From the NCBI RefSeq assembly GCF_001552355.1, contig NZ_BCRA01000065.1:1-34379 (forward strand): DNA of 34,379 nt. The letters run 5' to 3'. The notes beneath the pieces were generated by a model. It was not told the DNA's origin and did not search any database. It saw nothing but the letters and a program-made list of their open reading frames with translations. The stretch is from Microbacterium resistens NBRC 103078 (GTDB lineage Bacteria > Actinomycetota > Actinomycetes > Actinomycetales > Microbacteriaceae). The first letter of the stretch is position 1, and each line of letters begins with the position of its first letter. The position numbers and the translations under genes are program-made. Positions 32,541 through 34,379 of this stretch are shown here, one piece after another.

Positions 32541-33017
32541 ATGTCCAAGCCGGTCGTGTGGGCGCTCAAGGCGCTCCTGGTGCTCTTCTTCGTCATCTGC
32601 GTGCTCGCGCAGATCTGGGCCATCCCCTCGCTGGCGCGCGAGGTCGCCACGCACTTCCCCGGGACCGCGCACCTGGAGGTCGTCGGCATCGTCGGCGCCG
32701 TCGTCATGGTGCTCTGCGCCCAGGTCGTGCTCGTGTGCCTCTGGCGGCTGCTCAGCATGGCCGCCGCCGATCGGGTCTTCCAGGCGGCGTCGTTCCGCTG
32801 GGTGGACGCGGTGATCGTCAGCCTGGGTGTGTTCGCCCTGCTCAGCGCGGTGGCGTTCGTGCTGTCCGGCACCGTCGGGATCCTCGCACCGGGCCTGGTC
32901 CTCGTGCTGTCCGTCGCGATCTTCGGCTCGCTGGCCGCCATGCTCCTCGTCGTCGTGATGCGCGGGCTGCTCGTGAAGGCCACCCGGCTCGAGGGCGAGA
33001 TGGCCGAGGTGGTCTGA
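32541..33017 (+). CDS. DUF2975 membrane protein
   Basis: The 158-residue protein has four membrane helices (about residues 8-28, 47-69, 88-110, 118-143), the usual layout of DUF2975. The N terminus and the long loop after helix 1 are on the outside by positive-inside reasoning. Function is unknown; DUF2975 genes are commonly next to small XRE regulators. GAGAGG lies six bases upstream of the ATG. Its stop codon shares one base with the start of the XRE gene (TGATG), so the two are coupled. Confidence 0.88.
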   Translation: MSKPVVWALKALLVLFFVICVLAQIWAIPSLAREVATHFPGTAHLEVVGIVGAVVMVLCAQVVLVCLWRLLSMAAADRVFQAASFRWVDAVIVSLGVFALLSAVAFVLSGTVGILAPGLVLVLSVAIFGSLAAMLLVVVMRGLLVKATRLEGEMAEVV

Positions 33018-33250
33018 TGGCGATCGTGCTGAACCTCGACGTGGAGCTCGCCAAGCGGAAGATGAGCGTCACGCAGCTCGCCGAGGAGGTCGGGATCACG
33101 CCGGCCAACCTGTTCGTGCTCAAGAGCGGACGGGCCAAGGCGGTGCGCTTCACCACGCTGGACGCGATCTGTCGCGTGCTCGGCTGCCAGCCGGGCGACC
33201 TCCTCGCGTGGGAGCCGGATCCCGAGCCCGGCGCCGCGCGGGAGCGCTGA
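33017..33250 (+). CDS. XRE-family HTH regulator (YozG-like)
   Basis: The 77-residue protein is a single Cro/C1-type HTH: LDVELAKRKMSVTQLAEEVGITPANLFVLKSGRAKAVRFTTLDAICRVLGCQPGDLLAW. It is the short form that partners DUF2975 membrane proteins. The gene begins on the last base of the DUF2975 stop codon. It probably represses its own operon through the twin sites at 32498-32531. The C-terminal ~12 residues (Glu/Pro-rich) are outside the fold. Confidence 0.9.
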   Translation: MAIVLNLDVELAKRKMSVTQLAEEVGITPANLFVLKSGRAKAVRFTTLDAICRVLGCQPGDLLAWEPDPEPGAARER

Positions 33251-33284
33251 GGGCCGTCCGCAGGAGATCCCGAGGTGGCGCCGG

Positions 33285-33290
33285 TAGCGT
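33285..33290 (+). promoter_or_regulatory. -10 box of the DUF368 gene; leaderless start predicted
   Basis: TAGCGT lies seven bases before ATG 33298 with no Shine-Dalgarno sequence. Confidence 0.45.
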
Positions 33291-33297
33291 GACCGGC

Positions 33298-34329
33298 ATG
33301 CCGACGACTCCCGAGCCGCCGACTCCGTCCCTGCGCTCCGCCACCGCGCCGCAGGTGATCCTCAACCTCGTCCGAGGGGCGCTGATCGGCGCCGCCGAGC
33401 TCGTCCCCGGGATCTCCGGCGGGACGGTCGCCCTCATCACCGGGGTGTACGAGCGGCTGATCGCCTCGGTGTCGCATCTGATGTCCGCCATGACGCGGCT
33501 GGTGCGCGGCCCCGATCGTGCCGCGGGCGTCCGGGCGGAGCTCCGGCGCACGGACTGGTGGCTCGTCGGACCGGTGCTCGTCGGGATGGCCGCCATGGTC
33601 CTGACGCTGGCCGGCGTCGTCGAAGGACTGGTGTCCGCGAACCCGGTCGCGTCCCGAGGGCTGTTCTTCGGGCTGGTCGCCGCGAGCCTGATCGTGCCGC
33701 TGCGCATGGCATGGGCCTCGGCTCCGGACTCCGCCGATCCGCGCGACCGGGGCCCGGTGCGCCTCACGGACGTCGTCCTCTTCGTCCTCTCGGCGGTGGG
33801 CGCGTTCCTGCTGATCGGACTCGCGGAGGGCGAGACCCTGGCGGAGCCGCCGATGTGGCTCGTCTTCGCCGCGGCCGCGATCGCGGTCTGCGCCCTGGTG
33901 ATCCCCGGCGTGTCCGGGTCCTTCTTCCTGCTCGCGATCGGGCTGTACTCGACGACGCTGCAGGCGCTCTCGTCCCGCGATCTCGGCTACATCGCGGTCT
34001 TCGCGGCCGGCGCGCTCGTGGGCCTCGTCACGATCGTGCGCGGCATGAGCTGGCTCCTGCGGCGTCACCGGCGAGCCACTCTCGTGGCGATGACGGGGCT
34101 GCTCGTGGGTTCGCTGCGTGCGCTGTGGCCGTGGCAGACCTCGCCCTCCGGGGACGCTGACGGCGTCGGCGTCCTCCTTCCGCCCGGAGGGGACATGCTG
34201 ACGCCGGTCCTGCTCGCGCTGGCCGGCGCGGCGATCGTGGGGGCGATGATCCTGGTCGAGGACCGGCTGTCGCGGCGGTCCGGGATCCCGGCAGGGGTGG
34301 AGCAGGACGCCGCGCGTCCGGCGGTCTGA
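33298..34329 (+). CDS. DUF368 (PopT-type) polyprenyl-phosphate translocase
   Basis: The 343-residue membrane protein has two copies of the DUF368 motif: ELVPGISGGTVALITGVYERLI (about residues 35-56) and ALVIPGVSGSFFLLAIGLYST (about residues 199-219). About nine or ten hydrophobic segments are visible. DUF368 proteins (PopT) were identified as undecaprenyl-phosphate flippases that recycle the carrier lipid used for peptidoglycan and teichoic acid. The start is set by TAGCGT seven bases upstream; an earlier GTG at 33208 lies inside the XRE gene. The gene ends 50 bases before the window edge; those 50 bases hold nothing recognisable. Confidence 0.9.
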   Translation: MPTTPEPPTPSLRSATAPQVILNLVRGALIGAAELVPGISGGTVALITGVYERLIASVSHLMSAMTRLVRGPDRAAGVRAELRRTDWWLVGPVLVGMAAMVLTLAGVVEGLVSANPVASRGLFFGLVAASLIVPLRMAWASAPDSADPRDRGPVRLTDVVLFVLSAVGAFLLIGLAEGETLAEPPMWLVFAAAAIAVCALVIPGVSGSFFLLAIGLYSTTLQALSSRDLGYIAVFAAGALVGLVTIVRGMSWLLRRHRRATLVAMTGLLVGSLRALWPWQTSPSGDADGVGVLLPPGGDMLTPVLLALAGAAIVGAMILVEDRLSRRSGIPAGVEQDAARPAV

Positions 34330-34379
34330 GCCCGCCGTCCGCACGGCGCCCGGACGTCGGCGCCCCGGCCCCGGCGCCC

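Noticed and set aside
1..34379. tRNA, rRNA, insertion sequences, riboswitches
   Set aside because: No cloverleaf, transposase, rRNA segment or recognisable riboswitch core was seen on reading both strands; no dedicated RNA search could be run.

Overview
The window is about 70% GC, with very few spacers over 150 bases and frequent ATGA start/stop overlaps. Gene content and order point to an actinobacterium of the Microbacteriaceae, most likely Microbacterium or a close relative. Supporting signs are a TM0106-type nuclease-helicase, a two-gene potassium uptake system, DUF5684 and DUF2975 membrane proteins, the actinobacterial small ribosomal protein bS22 beside its excisionase-like HTH gene, and many starts lying 6-7 bases behind a TANNNT -10 box (leaderless mRNAs). 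The genus is inferred from content, not from a marker-gene comparison.

Layout. 1-2721: 3' part of an SbcC-type ATPase, a convergent nucleosidase, and nadE. 2816-7118: a 1182-residue RecB-like nuclease/RNase H-like/superfamily-1 helicase overlapping a GNAT acetyltransferase gene. 7213-8414: divergent upp and tadA, closed by a 57-bp palindrome. 8490-11277: a DUF1023-like hydrolase and a CDF metal transporter facing proC. 11329-14475: a two-gene ABC exporter and an alpha/beta hydrolase. 14633-16861: TrkA- and TrkH-type potassium uptake genes. 16939-17355: an ArsR-type regulator. 17395-20196: a DrrAB-type drug exporter divergent from a TetR regulator across a likely operator region. 20298-21708: the HTH/bS22 pair, then an overlapping rhodanese-glutaredoxin-Dabb operon. 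21858-24263: a complete polar amino acid ABC importer ending in a perfect 17-bp hairpin. 24321-28629: a YegP-like protein, then a membrane-anchored esterase and a large DUF2156 protein that probably act together on aminoacylated membrane lipid. 28822-31246: a GNAT gene and aspS. 31426-34329: a DUF5684 protein, a histidine phosphatase, a DUF2975/XRE regulatory pair with a twin operator, and a DUF368 (PopT-type) polyprenyl-phosphate translocase.

Most genes are core housekeeping. There is no phage, insertion sequence, CRISPR array or obvious island. The points most worth a second look are non-coding or architectural: three dispersed palindromes of exactly 76 bp with the same 31-14-31 geometry, two operator-like sites 21 bp apart flanking the -10 box of the DUF2975/XRE pair, a catalytically dead rhomboid-like domain fused to an aminoacyl-lipid synthase domain beside a putative hydrolase, a 20-bp tandem triplication over the stop codon of a GNAT gene, and a consistent set of leaderless promoters. 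No wholly unprecedented multigene system was found.
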